Below, one piece after another: positions 38,436 through 46,288 of a DNA stretch of 64,000 bases. The stretch lies in contig JAGCDO010000002.1 of NCBI GenBank assembly GCA_017651265.1, positions 1-64,000 on the forward strand, in the 5' to 3' direction. How positions within the stretch are numbered: position 1 is the first letter of the stretch; each line of letters begins with the position of its first letter. Source of the DNA: Prevotella sp. GTDB lineage: Bacteria > Bacteroidota > Bacteroidia > Bacteroidales > Bacteroidaceae. Under the pieces are notes generated by a model, which saw only the letters and a list, made by a program, of their open reading frames with translations, did not search any database and was not told where the DNA came from. The position numbers and the translations under genes are program-made.

Positions 38436-40814
38436 TGCCTTTCAGTAGCCGCTCTGCTGATGACTGCCTGCTCGCCTGAAACATTCGACGGTCCGGATCA
38501 GAATGGTATTCCTTCCATCTCAGGTGTGGATATCAACATGAATGTGGATCAAACAGTGAATCAGGCCACCTTCAACGTGGCAAACATGCCTAAGGGCACC
38601 TATGCTATCTGGAATGTGAACGGGAATATGTACTCCACCTTGAACCCCATGAGCTGGGCAAACAACAAGGCAGGAACCTATGATGTAGAGCTGCGTCTGG
38701 GTAACCGTAACGGTTTCAGTCAGGGAAGCATCAGCAAGACGTTTACCTTCGATAATTCGCAGATTGACCTTTCGCCCTACTTCTCTCGTATCTCCCGCAC
38801 TTGGCGCATCAACTATGCCGAACAGGGGCACATGGGTTGTGGCGAACCGGGAACAGACGGTAGCAACTGGTGGAGCGCCGCTCCTAACGACAAGGCCGAC
38901 TGGGGTGTTTATGACGACCGTCTGACTTTCACCGAAGATGGTACAATGACTTACGACCCGGGTGATGGCGGAACCGTGTATGTAAACAATGGTGCCAGTC
39001 TTTTCCCTGAGTACAACAACTTGAAAGGCGACGATGGCAGTCCTATCGACTTTACAGCTCCTGTAGATGTTCAGAACTCTACCTATAGCTTCGATGTAGA
39101 AGGCGACAATATCGTGCTGAAGCTTGCCCCGAAGACATTGTTCCCCTATCTGTCGAGCGACGACCAGTACAACAATCCGGTCTTCACCGTCATTAAGCTG
39201 ACAAACGCTGAGATGGTGCTCCTCTACGAAGGCAATGGCATCACCTGGCGCTTCATGCTGACCAGCAATGAAGACGGCAATGCTCCGTTCATGGGCTTCA
39301 AGGCCAAGAGCGAGTTCAACATGTGGCGTGACATCACACCCGAGATGACGTTCTACTACAATCCTGATCCAGGATGGGGCAATGAGCAGACAGCGCTCTT
39401 CGCTTCGCTCTTCGAGGGAGGTGCCAACAACTATAATGTCAACATTCCGCAGGAGTGCTTCGCTGAATGGCAGGCACAGGTACATTTCCATACGAACCTG
39501 AGTACTTCCGCAGCCAGCCACTACGACTTCTCAACCATCCTGAGCACTGATCGTGATATTGATGGTGTAGTCATCAAGCTGACCAACGAGGACGACTCTG
39601 AGGCTATCATCGATGAACACAATGTCAACCTGAAGGCTGGTGAGGACTATGTTTATTGGAAGAGCGACCTGGAAGGCAAGGATCTCTCTCAGGTGAAACT
39701 GGTGTTCGACTTCGGTCATGCTACTGGCGAGACACATGTCAACATCAAGAATATCGTACTGAAAGACCATTCCAATGATGATGGTACTGTTCTTCCTGGT
39801 GAAGGACCTGGTGGTAATGCTCCTGTGATGGATTGGGACTATGCAGCAGGTGGTAACCTGTGGAAGGCTGTTGACGATGGTTCTGCCTTTGATGCCTTTG
39901 GTTATTGGTTTGCTGATAATGGCTGGGCTGAACTGCCCAATCAGCCTGTGGCATCCCATGAGGGTGACACCTACGAAATCACTCTTCCTGACGGCATGGG
40001 CGGCAGTCAGTGGCAGGGTCAGTTCCACATCGACACCAAGCTCACGGCAAGTGCTTCCCAGACCTACAACTTCTTCTTTGTGATGGAAGCCGACAATGAT
40101 TGTCCGGGTGTGACCGTGAAGCTTACCGATGCAGGTGATTCGAACTTCTTCATTGAGGAACGTGTTGACGTGCCCGCTGGCGGATTTGTCTTCAAACGCG
40201 AGGGCGTAACTCTGAAGGAAGGTCTGGATGCATCAGCCATCCGTTTGTTCTTCGACTTCGGTGGTTCACCTGCAGGTACTCATGTCAAGATCAGCAAGAT
40301 CTACTTCGAAGAGGCTGTAAGCATCAACTACGATGATGCCGACAACCTGTGGAAGGCTGTTGACAACGGCTCAGTAAGCAGTGCTTTCGGCTATTGGTTT
40401 GCCGACAACGGATGGGCTGAACTGCCCAACCAGCCTGTAGCATCTCATGAGGGTGATGCCTACGAAATCACTCTTCCTGACGGCATAGGCGGCAGTCAGT
40501 GGCAAGGTCAGTTCCACATCGACACCCAGCTTACAGCATCTGCTGCCAAGCAGTATCACTTCCAGCTGGTCATGGAAGCCGACAACGATTGTCCGGGCGT
40601 TACCATTAAGCTCACCGATGCTGGCGACACCAACTTCTTCTGCGAAGGTCGTCACGATATCCAGGCTGGCGTACCCTATGTATATACCCTGAAGAATGCT
40701 ACTCTGAAGGAAGGTGCTGACGCATCAGCCATCCGTCTGTTCTTCGACTTCGGTGGTTCTCCTGCCGGTACAAAAGTAAAGATCAGCAAGATTGTCCTTA
40801 AGGAAGTTCAATAA
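38370..40814 (+). CDS. SusE/F-position surface lipoprotein with tandem carbohydrate-binding-like domains
   Basis: 814 aa. Lipoprotein signal ending LLMTAC, with an unusually long n-region (KLLSNIEWKRSPLCIVHDA) partly encoded by heptad repeats. N-terminal PKD/E-set-like part (~50-130), a middle domain (~140-320), then three related ~150-residue domains. The last two (~496-651 and ~659-814) are nearly identical: AFGYWFADNGWAELPNQPV, GGSQWQGQFHIDT and DASAIRLFFDFGGSPAGT occur in both. The DNA copies are 39855-40322 and 40344-40811, period 489 bp. The beta-sandwich pattern resembles CBM4-like glucan binding; its last base overlaps the GH16 start. Proposed role: surface capture of beta-glucan. Confidence 0.82.
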   Translation: MRKLLSNIEWKRSPLCIVHDALCLSVAALLMTACSPETFDGPDQNGIPSISGVDINMNVDQTVNQATFNVANMPKGTYAIWNVNGNMYSTLNPMSWANNKAGTYDVELRLGNRNGFSQGSISKTFTFDNSQIDLSPYFSRISRTWRINYAEQGHMGCGEPGTDGSNWWSAAPNDKADWGVYDDRLTFTEDGTMTYDPGDGGTVYVNNGASLFPEYNNLKGDDGSPIDFTAPVDVQNSTYSFDVEGDNIVLKLAPKTLFPYLSSDDQYNNPVFTVIKLTNAEMVLLYEGNGITWRFMLTSNEDGNAPFMGFKAKSEFNMWRDITPEMTFYYNPDPGWGNEQTALFASLFEGGANNYNVNIPQECFAEWQAQVHFHTNLSTSAASHYDFSTILSTDRDIDGVVIKLTNEDDSEAIIDEHNVNLKAGEDYVYWKSDLEGKDLSQVKLVFDFGHATGETHVNIKNIVLKDHSNDDGTVLPGEGPGGNAPVMDWDYAAGGNLWKAVDDGSAFDAFGYWFADNGWAELPNQPVASHEGDTYEITLPDGMGGSQWQGQFHIDTKLTASASQTYNFFFVMEADNDCPGVTVKLTDAGDSNFFIEERVDVPAGGFVFKREGVTLKEGLDASAIRLFFDFGGSPAGTHVKISKIYFEEAVSINYDDADNLWKAVDNGSVSSAFGYWFADNGWAELPNQPVASHEGDAYEITLPDGIGGSQWQGQFHIDTQLTASAAKQYHFQLVMEADNDCPGVTIKLTDAGDTNFFCEGRHDIQAGVPYVYTLKNATLKEGADASAIRLFFDFGGSPAGTKVKISKIVLKEVQ
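39855..40811 (+). repeat. Tandem in-frame domain duplication (489-bp period)
   Basis: Two copies (39855-40322 and 40344-40811) share long identical stretches at both DNA and protein level; a third, diverged copy precedes them. Confidence 0.85.
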
Positions 40815-41920
40815 TGAAACGATTCATGCTGAATAGCCTCTTGATATCTCTCGCCGTAGCCCTATGGGGCTGCGGTGGGGGAAGTAACGACGAACCTGAG
40901 CGAATAGCAAGCATCACGGTGTCGCCCGAGAATATCCAGGCTCCAGCCGATGGTGGTACCTATATTGTTAATGTAACCACCACGGGGACGGAGTGGGGAG
41001 CAGGGACTGAATCTACTGCTTTCTTCACGCTGAAAGCGCAGAACACGGCCTCCTCTTCGGGCACCATTACCATTACGATTCCTGTGAATCCCTTAACTGA
41101 GTCTCGTACCGGTAACGTGACGGTCATGTCGGGTACTGCCCGTAAAACCATCACTGTCACCCAGGCTGGTGCCGAAAAGGCTGCATACAATGCACCTGAA
41201 GGCTATCAGTTGGTATGGCACGATGAGTTCAACGAAGGTACTGAGCTGAACAAGGCCGACTGGACCCATGAGGTACAAGGCAGCGGTTGGGTGAACCACG
41301 AGTTACAGAACTATGTGAACCACCTCACCCCCAATGGCAATGAAGTGACCTCAGTGAGTGGCGGTACGTTGAAGATACACTGCTACAAGGAAGGAAACAA
41401 GATCTATTCCGGTCGTGTATATGCCAAGGTGAAGGAAGGCTGGAAGTACGGCTATATCGAGGCATCAATCAAACTGCCGAAGGGCAAGGGCACATGGCCC
41501 GCCTTCTGGATGATGCCTGTGAATTTCCGTTCATGGCCGGCAGATGGTGAGATTGATATCATGGAAGAGGTGGGCTACCATCCCAACTATGTGTCATCCA
41601 GTCTGCACGCCAACGCTCATGTCCATAGCAATGGTACGCAAGTAACCCATGAGATGTATTGTGCCGGTGCCGAAGGTGAGTTCCATACCTACGCCATTCT
41701 CTGGACGGCCAAGAATATCACCACCTATGTGGATGGGAAGGTACAGCTGAGCTACGACAACCGTGGTCTGGGACGTGACGACTGGCCTTATGACGATCCG
41801 TTCTATATTATCTTCAACCTCGCATGGGGTGGCGACTGGGGTGGTGCCCAGGGCGTTGACGAGAATGCTTTACCTGCCACGATGGAAGTGGATTACGTCC
41901 GCGTGTTTCAGAAGAAATGA
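40814..41920 (+). CDS. GH16 endo-beta-glucanase (laminarinase/lichenase type) with BACON-like domain, lipoprotein
   Basis: 368 aa. Lipoprotein signal with Cys20 (AVALWGC), a BACON-like domain (~30-118; VSPENIQAPADGGTYIVNV ... GTARKTITVTQAG), then GH16 (~128-368). The catalytic motif is GEIDIMEEVG with nucleophile Glu246 and acid/base Glu251, spacing ExDIMxE typical of GH16 laminarinases. WVNHELQNYV and AFWMMP are also family signatures. It would cut beta-1,3- or mixed-linked glucan at the surface. It overlaps its upstream neighbour by 1 bp and its downstream one by 4 bp. Confidence 0.94.
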   Translation: MKRFMLNSLLISLAVALWGCGGGSNDEPERIASITVSPENIQAPADGGTYIVNVTTTGTEWGAGTESTAFFTLKAQNTASSSGTITITIPVNPLTESRTGNVTVMSGTARKTITVTQAGAEKAAYNAPEGYQLVWHDEFNEGTELNKADWTHEVQGSGWVNHELQNYVNHLTPNGNEVTSVSGGTLKIHCYKEGNKIYSGRVYAKVKEGWKYGYIEASIKLPKGKGTWPAFWMMPVNFRSWPADGEIDIMEEVGYHPNYVSSSLHANAHVHSNGTQVTHEMYCAGAEGEFHTYAILWTAKNITTYVDGKVQLSYDNRGLGRDDWPYDDPFYIIFNLAWGGDWGGAQGVDENALPATMEVDYVRVFQKK

Positions 41921-43290
41921 TGCGCATCATTAGTATTATTATTTGTTTGCTTACTGCTGCGACTGCCCCGGTGCGGTCGCAGCAATACCAACAGCTTACT
42001 GATGTGCCTACGATCTATATCGAGACAGAGAACCGGAAAGACATCACCAGTAAGGAGGACTATATCCTATGCATCTTGGCGTATGTCGATAAAGGTGAGA
42101 TAACGGTATTTGATAGTACGCAGATCCGCGGTCGTGGTAACTCCACGTGGTGGAACAGCGAGAAAAAATCGTACCGTGTGAAGTTCGCCAAGAAACAGCG
42201 TTTGCTGGGCAATGACTTTGCAAATGCCAAGAGTTGGACACTGCTGGCGAACCATGGCGACAAGACCATGATCCGTAATGCCCTGACCTACGATCTTGGT
42301 AAGTTCATGGGGATGAAGTTCTGTCCTGCCGCCAAGTTTGTGGATCTCTATCTCAACGACAGTTATCGCGGCACCTATCAGATCTCCGATCAGGTGCAGG
42401 TACATAAGAAACGTGTGGAGGTGAACGAGGACAATGGCTGGCTGCTGGAAGTAGCCAACGAGAACTCCAGGGAGGATCCCTATATCACCTCTTCTCGCTA
42501 TGGCATCATCTACAACATCAAGAACCCCGACGATGAGATGCTCACTGTGGATAAGCGCATTGCCATCGGTCAGTGGATAAGTGCTTTCGAGACAGCCGTC
42601 AGTAGCGCCGACTTTATGGACCCCAACATAGGTTATCGTGCCTATATCGATGAGGAAGATTTCATCAACTGGTATGTGGGCGCAGAGATTACAGGGAATA
42701 TTGATGCCCTGTATAGCATCTACATGTACAAGGAAGCCGATGAAAAGAAAATGCACTTCGGTCCGCTGTGGGATCTCGACCTCGGCTACGACAACAGCTC
42801 GGAACGCAGTCTGCTAACCAATATGGAAGCCTATCTGGGTCTGTGGAACCGTCCGTTCGAGAAGATTCTCCAGCGCATGTGGCAGGATCCGTGGTTCGCC
42901 AAGGCTTGTAACGACCGTCTGCATGAACTGGTGGATAACGGACTCCAGCAGTATCTGCTCCATCATATCGACAGTCTGCGTGATGCAATCTACCAGACGC
43001 AGGGGCAGAACTTCAGGAAATGGCGCATCGACCAGCAGGTGTACGACTGGGAGAAGCATAATTATTACAACAATTACGACAGTTATATATCCGATTTGAA
43101 GAGTTTTATTGCCATCCATATTCCCTATCTTCAGCAGGCCTTTGCTGAGCGACTCACCACAGGTGTTCGCAACACCCGTATGGAGAAGAGAGGTGATGGA
43201 GACATGTACGACCTCCAAGGTCGTCGTATCGCCACCCCGCCACGGAAGGGAATCTATATCCAGAATCATCAAAAAATCATCCAGAAATGA
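41917..43290 (+). CDS. CotH-kinase-family secreted protein
   Basis: 457 aa. Signal peptide MMRIISIIICLLTAATAPVRSQ. CotH fold motifs: IRGRGNSTWW ... KKSYRVKF, WTLLANHGDKTMIRNALTYDL, CPAAKFVDLYLNDSYRGTYQ, and GPLWDLDLGYDN (the DxD-like metal-binding motif). CotH proteins are atypical secreted kinases in spore formers and fungi, and they also recur in Bacteroidetes glycan loci with unknown targets. The C-terminus has the tail MYDLQGRRI ... KGIYIQNHQKI. It overlaps GH16 and GH3 by 4 bp each, so it is bound into the operon. Confidence 0.88.
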   Translation: MMRIISIIICLLTAATAPVRSQQYQQLTDVPTIYIETENRKDITSKEDYILCILAYVDKGEITVFDSTQIRGRGNSTWWNSEKKSYRVKFAKKQRLLGNDFANAKSWTLLANHGDKTMIRNALTYDLGKFMGMKFCPAAKFVDLYLNDSYRGTYQISDQVQVHKKRVEVNEDNGWLLEVANENSREDPYITSSRYGIIYNIKNPDDEMLTVDKRIAIGQWISAFETAVSSADFMDPNIGYRAYIDEEDFINWYVGAEITGNIDALYSIYMYKEADEKKMHFGPLWDLDLGYDNSSERSLLTNMEAYLGLWNRPFEKILQRMWQDPWFAKACNDRLHELVDNGLQQYLLHHIDSLRDAIYQTQGQNFRKWRIDQQVYDWEKHNYYNNYDSYISDLKSFIAIHIPYLQQAFAERLTTGVRNTRMEKRGDGDMYDLQGRRIATPPRKGIYIQNHQKIIQK

Positions 43291-45584
43291 AACAGTTCAT
43301 TACCACCTTAGCCAGGTTTGTAGCCTGTTTGTGCGCACTTGTTTCCGTGAGTCCTGCACAGGCACAGTCATTACCCGTTTATCTCGATGAGAGCAAACCC
43401 GTAGAACAACGTATCGAAGATGCGCTGAGCAGGATGACGCTCGACGAGAAGATAGCCGTGATCCACGCACAGAGTAAGTTCTCCAGTCCTGGTGTGAAAC
43501 GTCTGGGTTTCCCCGACCTCTGGACCGACGACGGTCCTCATGGCGTTCGTCCTGATGTGCTGTGGGACGAGTGGGTGCAGGCTGGTCAGACCAACGACTC
43601 CTGTGTGGCCTTCCCCGCGCTTACCTGTCTGGCAGCCACCTGGAATCCCGATATGGCCAGTATCTATGGCATCTCGTTGGGAGAAGAGGCGTTATATAGG
43701 AAGAAGAACGTGATTCTTGGTCCTGGCGTGAACATCAACCGCACCCCCTTTGGTGGACGAAACTTCGAGTATATGGGCGAGGATCCTTATCTGGCCTCCC
43801 AGATGGTGGTACCCTATGTACGCGGTCTGCAGTCGTTAGGCGTGGCTTCCTGCGTGAAGCACTACGCACTGAACAACGACGAGGAATACCGTCATCAGGT
43901 GAATGTCATCGTGTCCGACCGTGCCTTGCATGAGATCTATCTGCCTGCCTTCAAGGCTGCGGTGCAGGAGGGTGGTGCTTGGGCTATCATGGGAGCCTAT
44001 AACCTCTATAAGAACCAACATAACTGTCACAACGAGATCCTGCTCAACAATATCCTGAAGCACGACTGGGGTTTCGATGGGGTAGTCATCTCCGACTGGG
44101 GTGGCTGTCATGATACGGACGAGGCGGTAAAGAACGGACTCGACCTTGAGTTCGGCACCTGGACCGACGGTCTGACGATGGGTGCAACCAATGCCTACGA
44201 CAACTATTATCTGGCTGATGCCTACAAGAAACTCATCAAGGAGGGTAAGTACACCACCAAGGAGCTCGACGAGAAGGTGCGCCGAGTATTGCGCCTGTTC
44301 TTCCGTACCACCATGCAGCGTAACAAACCCTTCGGCTTCCTCTGTAGCGAGAGTCATTATGAGGCAGCCAGAAAGATTGCAGAAGAAGGTATCGTTCTGC
44401 TTAAAAACGAAGCCACCCCCTACCCCTCCATAGGGAGGGGAGAGAAGGCTCCTTTGTTACCCCTTGATGTTTCCAAAATGAAGCGTATCTTGGTAGTTGG
44501 TGAGAATGCCATCAAGATGATGACGGTGGGTGGCGGATCCTCCTCGCTAAAAGTGCAACACGAGATCTTGCCATTGGATGGCATTGTCTCTAAACTGTCA
44601 ACTATCAACTATCAACTATCAACTGACTACGCTCGTGGTTATATCGGCGACACCATCCAGAGTTTCGATGGTGTTACCGTAGGACGTTCGCTTTACGAGA
44701 CACGCTCTGCGGCAGAACTGAAGACGGAGGCTCTTGAAAAAGCCAAGCAGGCTGATGTGGTGATCTTCATCGGCGGTCTGAACAAAAGCAACTATCAGGA
44801 TAGCGAAGGGCACGACCGTAACCAGTACGAGCTGCCATACGGTCAGAACGAACTCATCGAGGCACTTGTGGCAGTGAACCCACGTCTTGTCTATGTAAAC
44901 ATCAGCGGTAATGCTGTGGCCATGCCGTGGATCAATAAGGTGCCTGCCGTTGTTCAGGGTTGGTTCTTAGGTTCCGAGGCAGGAAAAGCCATTGCCTCTG
45001 TACTCTTCGGCGAAGCTAATCCTTCGGGTAAGCTTCCCTTCACCTGGTATGCTAACCTGAACCAATGCGGAGCCCATGCCACAGGTAGTTATCCGGGTAC
45101 GTGGCGCGATGGTCATCAGATCATCGACGAGGAGTATAAGGAAGATATCTTCGTGGGATATCGCTGGACCGACAAGCAGAAGGTGCGTCCTACCTTCGCC
45201 TTTGGTCACGGACTCAGCTATACTACCTTTGAGATCGGGAAGGCTGTGGCTGATAAGAAGACGATGACTGCTGATGAGAAGATATCGTTCACTGTAAAGG
45301 TAAAGAACACAGGCAGCAGGGCAGGTGCTGAGGTGGTGCAGCTCTATATCAACGATGTCAAGTCGTCACTGCCCCGTCCTGTCAAAGAACTCAAGACGTT
45401 CCAGAAGGTCTATCTGCAGCCAGGCGAGAGCAAGGATGTAACCCTGACCATTGATAAGTCAGCCCTGAGCTTCTACGATGACAGAGTAGGCGAGTGGGTG
45501 GCTGAGCCAGGTGAGTTCAAAGCCTTGATCGGTAATGCATCAGATCATATCTCCACAATCGTGAGCTTTAAGCTCGCAAACTAA
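43287..45584 (+). CDS. GH3 beta-glucosidase (BglX-like), with two in-frame repeat insertions
   Basis: 765 aa. Signal peptide ending SPAQAQ, so exported. GH3 motifs: LWTDDGPHGVRPD, GGRNFEYMGEDP, KHYALNNDE, nucleophile Asp270 in GVVISDWGG, C-terminal domain with VVGENAIKMMTVGGGSSS, and a Fn3-like end (FGHGLSYTTFE; ELKTFQKVYLQPGES). Two stretches look inserted: ~375-390 (ATPYPSIGRGEKAP, from a CCCCTCC/GGAGGGG palindrome) and ~436-447 (LSTINYQLST, from TCAACTA heptads). Last gene of the beta-glucan operon; it would convert gluco-oligosaccharides to glucose. Confidence 0.93.
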   Translation: MKQFITTLARFVACLCALVSVSPAQAQSLPVYLDESKPVEQRIEDALSRMTLDEKIAVIHAQSKFSSPGVKRLGFPDLWTDDGPHGVRPDVLWDEWVQAGQTNDSCVAFPALTCLAATWNPDMASIYGISLGEEALYRKKNVILGPGVNINRTPFGGRNFEYMGEDPYLASQMVVPYVRGLQSLGVASCVKHYALNNDEEYRHQVNVIVSDRALHEIYLPAFKAAVQEGGAWAIMGAYNLYKNQHNCHNEILLNNILKHDWGFDGVVISDWGGCHDTDEAVKNGLDLEFGTWTDGLTMGATNAYDNYYLADAYKKLIKEGKYTTKELDEKVRRVLRLFFRTTMQRNKPFGFLCSESHYEAARKIAEEGIVLLKNEATPYPSIGRGEKAPLLPLDVSKMKRILVVGENAIKMMTVGGGSSSLKVQHEILPLDGIVSKLSTINYQLSTDYARGYIGDTIQSFDGVTVGRSLYETRSAAELKTEALEKAKQADVVIFIGGLNKSNYQDSEGHDRNQYELPYGQNELIEALVAVNPRLVYVNISGNAVAMPWINKVPAVVQGWFLGSEAGKAIASVLFGEANPSGKLPFTWYANLNQCGAHATGSYPGTWRDGHQIIDEEYKEDIFVGYRWTDKQKVRPTFAFGHGLSYTTFEIGKAVADKKTMTADEKISFTVKVKNTGSRAGAEVVQLYINDVKSSLPRPVKELKTFQKVYLQPGESKDVTLTIDKSALSFYDDRVGEWVAEPGEFKALIGNASDHISTIVSFKLAN
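44423..44440 (+). repeat. G/C-rich palindrome inserted in GH3
   Basis: CCCCTCC (44423-44429), loop ATAG, GGAGGGG (44434-44440); in frame within the linker between GH3 domains. Confidence 0.75.
44595..44627 (+). repeat. TCAACTA heptad array inserted in GH3
   Basis: Four TCAACTA/TCAACTG units, in frame; same heptad family as in pulA (13921-13961) and at 51754-51785. Confidence 0.88.
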
Positions 45585-45618
45585 GGAAAGTCATCCTATT
45601 GTTCAAAAATGCTTTCTA

Positions 45619-45676
45619 ACTTTCTTGCACAAACTATTACCACCGACCTGCGCGGCAATAGTTTGTGCAAGAAAGT
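45619..45676. repeat. Perfect 20-bp inverted repeat after the GH3 gene
   Basis: ACTTTCTTGCACAAACTATT (45619-45638) and AATAGTTTGTGCAAGAAAGT (45657-45676) are exact reverse complements with an 18-nt loop. There is no T-run. It may stabilise or end the operon mRNA, or belong to the RAYT repeat system beside it. Confidence 0.9.
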
Positions 45677-45879
45677 AGCATAGTTTGTGCTCTAAAGTGC
45701 CATAGTTTTTCATTTTTTTTCTCCTACAATTTACTCAAAGGTACACAAATAATCGCGGAAATCCTTATAAATAAAGGGAAATCTATCAGTTTTAACATAC
45801 ACAAAGGGTACACTAACATACACTATAAGGGCTTTAACATACACGCAACATACACGCGAGGTTCACAAACGAATTATTG

Positions 45880-45916
45880 TTCCCAACGTGGGAATAAATT
45901 GTTCCCAACGTGGGAA
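45880..45916. repeat. Two tandem TTCCCA-ACG-TGGGAA hairpins
   Basis: Identical copies at 45880-45894 and 45902-45916, each a 6-bp stem with 3-nt loop, 22-bp period. Confidence 0.9.
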
Positions 45917-45928
45917 TATCGAGTAAGA

Positions 45929-46004
45929 AGCCTAGTTGCTATAAGTAAGTGGTCTAGTTTGAGGTGGTAATCAGCCTAGTTACTATGAGAAAGTGCCCTA
46001 GTTT
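45929..46004. repeat. Two 32-bp imperfect direct repeats (AGCCTAGTT...CTAGTTT)
   Basis: 45929-45960 and 45973-46004 differ at about five positions; period 44 bp. Each ends with AAGTGxxCTAGTTT or a close variant. Confidence 0.8.
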
Positions 46005-46196
46005 CTATGCGCAAAATAGCCTACTTAGCAGTGTATGTTGCGTGTATGTTAAAGCCCTTATAGTGTATGTTAGTGTATGTTGCGTGTATGTTGAAAACAA
46101 CCATTTTCCTCGTATATAAAGGCATTTCCAGTGAATTTCGTGTATGTTGCGCCGGTATTGTGAATTCAAATTATAGGATTGTTAGGTTTTGCATCG

Positions 46197-46273
46197 CAAT
46201 ACCTATGTTTTCAGGCTCCAATATCTATGGTTTTAGACTCCAAAACCTATGCTTTCAGGCCCCAATACCTATG
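46197..46273. repeat. 22-bp tandem repeat, 3.5 copies, abutting the RAYT-like start
   Basis: CAATACCTATGTTTTCAGGC-type units at 46197-46218, 46219-46240, 46241-46262 and a partial unit at 46263-46273. Confidence 0.88.
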
Positions 46274-46288
46274 ATATGTGTGGAAGAG

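Larger units (their letters stand above)
45809..46077. repeat. Perfect 47-bp inverted repeat with 175-bp spacer
   Basis: 45809-45855 and 46031-46077 are exact reverse complements over 47 bp. The arms begin TACACTAACATACAC and contain TATAAGGGCTTTAACATAC. The spacer carries the TTCCCAACGTGGGAA and CCTAGTT repeats. Confidence 0.93.
45585..46288. other. 704-bp structured non-coding region upstream of the RAYT-like gene
   Basis: No gene. In order: the 20-bp hairpin; two AAAGT(AG/GC)CATAGTTT motifs (45672, 45694); arm 1 of the 47-bp inverted repeat; two TTCCCAACGTGGGAA hairpins; two 32-bp CCTAGTT repeats; arm 2; an extra 20-bp copy of the arm-2 start (46073-46092); GTGTATGTTGCG again at 46140; and the 22-bp tandem array (46197-46273). 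Confidence 0.8.

Noticed and set aside
46067..46288. Extended N-terminus of the RAYT-like protein
   Set aside because: The extra 74 codons are made of the repeat array (GTGTATGTTG, CCTATG units). Homology-like sequence begins at MVRLARKKQ.
45585..46288. CRISPR or integron-like array
   Set aside because: Repeats are mixed direct and inverted units of different lengths, with no uniform spacers and no cas or intI gene; the RAYT-like context explains them better.
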